NCBI GenBank assembly: GCA_022009855.1
Contig: CP091727.1
Location: forward strand, 1,054,001 to 1,118,000
From: Lentisphaeria bacterium
GTDB lineage: Bacteria > Verrucomicrobiota > Lentisphaeria > Victivallales > Victivallaceae
Direction of reading: 5' to 3'
Length of the DNA stretch: 64,000 nt
Position numbers and translations under genes: made by a program. This document shows positions 62,200 to 64,000 of the stretch, piece after piece (the first letter of the stretch is position 1; the number at the start of each line of letters is the position of its first letter). The notes under the pieces are model-generated. The model saw nothing but the letters and a program-made list of their open reading frames with translations. It was not told the DNA's origin and did no database searches.

Positions 62200-63964
62200 A
62201 TGAAACAGAAGAGATGGTTTTCCGAAGCGCGCTTCGGCGCCTTCATTCACTGGGGGCTCTACGCCCTTCCCGGGGGGTCTGGAAGGGGAGACGATGGAGT
62301 ATATCGGCGAGTGGCTTCAGGCGCGTTTCCGGATTCCCAATGCCGAATATGCCGCGCTGGCGGAGCAGTTCAATCCGACGGCGTTCGATGCGGAGGAGAT
62401 CGTCCGCCGCTTCCGTGACGCCGGAATCCGCTACGTGGTGTTCACCGCAAAACACCACGACGGGTTTGCGATGTACCACTCGCGGGTTTCCCGTTTCAAT
62501 ATCGTCGATGCGACCCCGTTCCGGCGGGATCCGCTGGCGGAACTCGCCGCGGCCTGCCGCAAGTTCGGGCTGCGGCTCGGCATCTACTACTCCCACTGCC
62601 TCGACTGGCATGAGAAGGACGGCGGAGATCCCGGACCGGATGCGCCGAAGAACAAGGGAATGTCCTGGGGGAACGACTGGGATTTCCCCGACCGGAAGGC
62701 AAAGGATTTCGACACGTACTTCCGAGAGAAGACGATTCCGCAGCTCACCGAACTGCTCAGCCGGTACGGGGAGATTTCACTGCTCTGGCTCGACTGCCCC
62801 GCAACGATCCGGCCAAGGCACGCGCAGGAGATCCGCATTCTCGTCGATGAACTTCAACCCGAATGCCTGATCAACAGCCGAATCGGGTACGGCATGCAGG
62901 ACTTTGATTCGCTCGGCGACAATCAGTTTCCGGTCGACGCGGGCGAAACTCCGGTCGAATCGGCGGTCACCCTCAACGACACCTGGGGATACAAATCCGG
63001 CGACCACAACTGGAAACCGTTCGCGGAGATCCGCGACACCCTGATCGACCTCGCCTCCCGGAACACGAACCTTCTGCTGAATTTCGGTCCCGACGGCTGC
63101 GGCAGAATTCCCACACCGGCGCTCGAGGTGCTCGACCGGCTCGCCGACTGGATGAAATCCGCCTCGGGGGCAATTCACGGAGCCGCGGGAAATCCGCTGC
63201 CGCAGGAGCTGTCGTGGTGCCGCTGCACCTTTTCCGGCGGGAACCGGCTGAACCTCTTCCTCATCCGGGAGCGGCCGCGCTATCTGCTTCGCGGCATTTC
63301 AGGAGAGGTGACCGCCTGTTCGGTTCCCTTTGAACAGGAGGGGAGGTGCTGGAGCTGCATCCGCCGGAAGCGGTTGTCCTGGAACGAATTCCGGTGACGG
63401 TGGAGTTCAGGCCGCTCTTCGCCCGGGAACTCTTCCCGATCGACGGGGAACTGACGCTTCTGCCGAACCGGGCGACCATTGATACGGGAACCGTTTCAGG
63501 CGAACCTGCGAAGGGAACCGGAGCAGAGGAGCTCGGGCGGCAGCAGAAAAGCTTCCTCTCTCCGGCCACTGCCGCCGTGAGAATTCCGGCGCCATCTCCT
63601 CCTGGCACAATCCGGCGGACGCCATCTCCTGGGATGTTTCGTTTCCCGACGGGGCCGCTACCGGCTCTCGCTGGTCACCCGGACCCGTTCTCACGGCGGC
63701 TCATGGCACGGAGACCGCGAAGTCATCGTGGAGTTCAACGGCAGAACGGTCCGCGCGATGCTGCGGAACGACAGCATGACAGCAGACGGCTGCTACCCCG
63801 AGGCGGAATCCATCCTCGGGGAACTGGAGACCGCTCCGGGCGAGACCGGCCGGGTGGTGCTGCGCACCGGAAGGATCCTTTCCGGCGATGCGCTCCAGAT
63901 GGAACTGGTCCGGCTCAAGCTGACGGCGGTCGAAGAAGCGGTCACTCCAGCCGACGAGCTCTGA
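62200..63964 (+). CDS. GH29 alpha-L-fucosidase, frameshifted
   Basis: Retaining fucosidase removing L-fucose from glycans. MKQKRWFSEARFGAFIHWGLY is the canonical opening of GH29. The barrel continues after a frameshift near 62275 (G run) with YIGEWLQ, GIRYVVFTAKHHDGFAMY, LRLGIYYSHCLDW, the likely catalytic nucleophile Asp in LLWLDCPATIRP, and DTWGYKSGDHNW. The active-site loop NLLLNFGPDGCGRIP follows. Further frameshifts (about 63340, 63585 and 63655) interrupt a C-terminal beta-sandwich region (SSWHNPADAISWDVSFPDG). There is no signal peptide in the reading here. Start at 62200 has GGAG upstream. Divergent from the AraC regulator. Confidence 0.88.
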
Positions 63965-64000
63965 CCTCGGCATCGCCGGAGGGATGGCGGAAAATCCGGA

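Overview
The window reads as chromosome of a GC-rich, Gram-negative PVC-superphylum bacterium, most likely Lentisphaerota and Victivallis-like. The evidence is several pseudopilins with the FTLIELL signature, a pilus cluster with the same gene order as Akkermansia Amuc_1098-1102, GH29, GH127, GH-A and beta-helix glycan enzymes paired with AraC regulators, and a MoxR/DUF58/VWA operon. Assignment is by pattern recognition; no search was run.

Layout. 1-2.56 kb is the right end of an integrative element: an ATP-binding winged-helix regulator, a 10-bp tandem repeat, a tyrosine integrase, and the 3' half of a tRNA-Ala(GGC) gene as the attachment site. 2.6-5.9 kb holds a DUF4870 membrane protein, a pseudopilin, a DUF3089 lipoprotein hydrolase and an AraC regulator. 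6.1-20.3 kb is one long + strand operon: PA14/PKD/TPR protein, DUF4159 protein, MoxR ATPase, DUF58 protein, two BatA/VWA-type membrane proteins, a periplasmic protein, a very large coiled-coil membrane protein and a carbohydrate-binding-like protein. A META-domain lipoprotein follows.

20.8-30.4 kb is on the - strand: a DMT permease, an IclR regulator, coaX, a GDP-mannose pyrophosphorylase, a GspF/PilC platform protein, two tandem GspE/PilB ATPases and thiI. 30.5-39.9 kb is glycan-related: AraC divergent from a GH127 enzyme, then a pseudopilin and a large GH-A glycosidase, then a head-to-head junction of two truncated genes (symporter and LamG-like) and a third pseudopilin. 40.2-51.1 kb is the pilus operon (- strand) in the order secG, Amuc_1102-like, PilM-PilN fusion, Amuc_1100-like, Amuc_1099-like, secretin, secretin, with a good promoter and terminator. 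tpiA and a lipoprotein follow, then two more secretin-fold proteins (52.7-56.1 kb). 56.4-60.7 kb has a promoter with LacI-type palindromes, a long-leader pseudopilin and two beta-helix proteins. The window closes with AraC divergent from a GH29 alpha-L-fucosidase.

How it fits together. ATPases, GspF, PilM/N, Amuc_1100-like proteins and secretins would form an envelope-spanning type II secretion / type IV pilus-like machine. The pseudopilins and the adjacent secreted glycosidases are its likely clients, and AraC, IclR and LacI-type regulators would switch individual glycan modules.

Caveat. About 70 single-base frameshifts are inferred, mostly in runs of one base and also in genes expected to be conserved (moxR, thiI, manC, pilus genes). 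Sequencing or assembly error is the simplest explanation, so most interrupted genes are annotated at full span as CDS.
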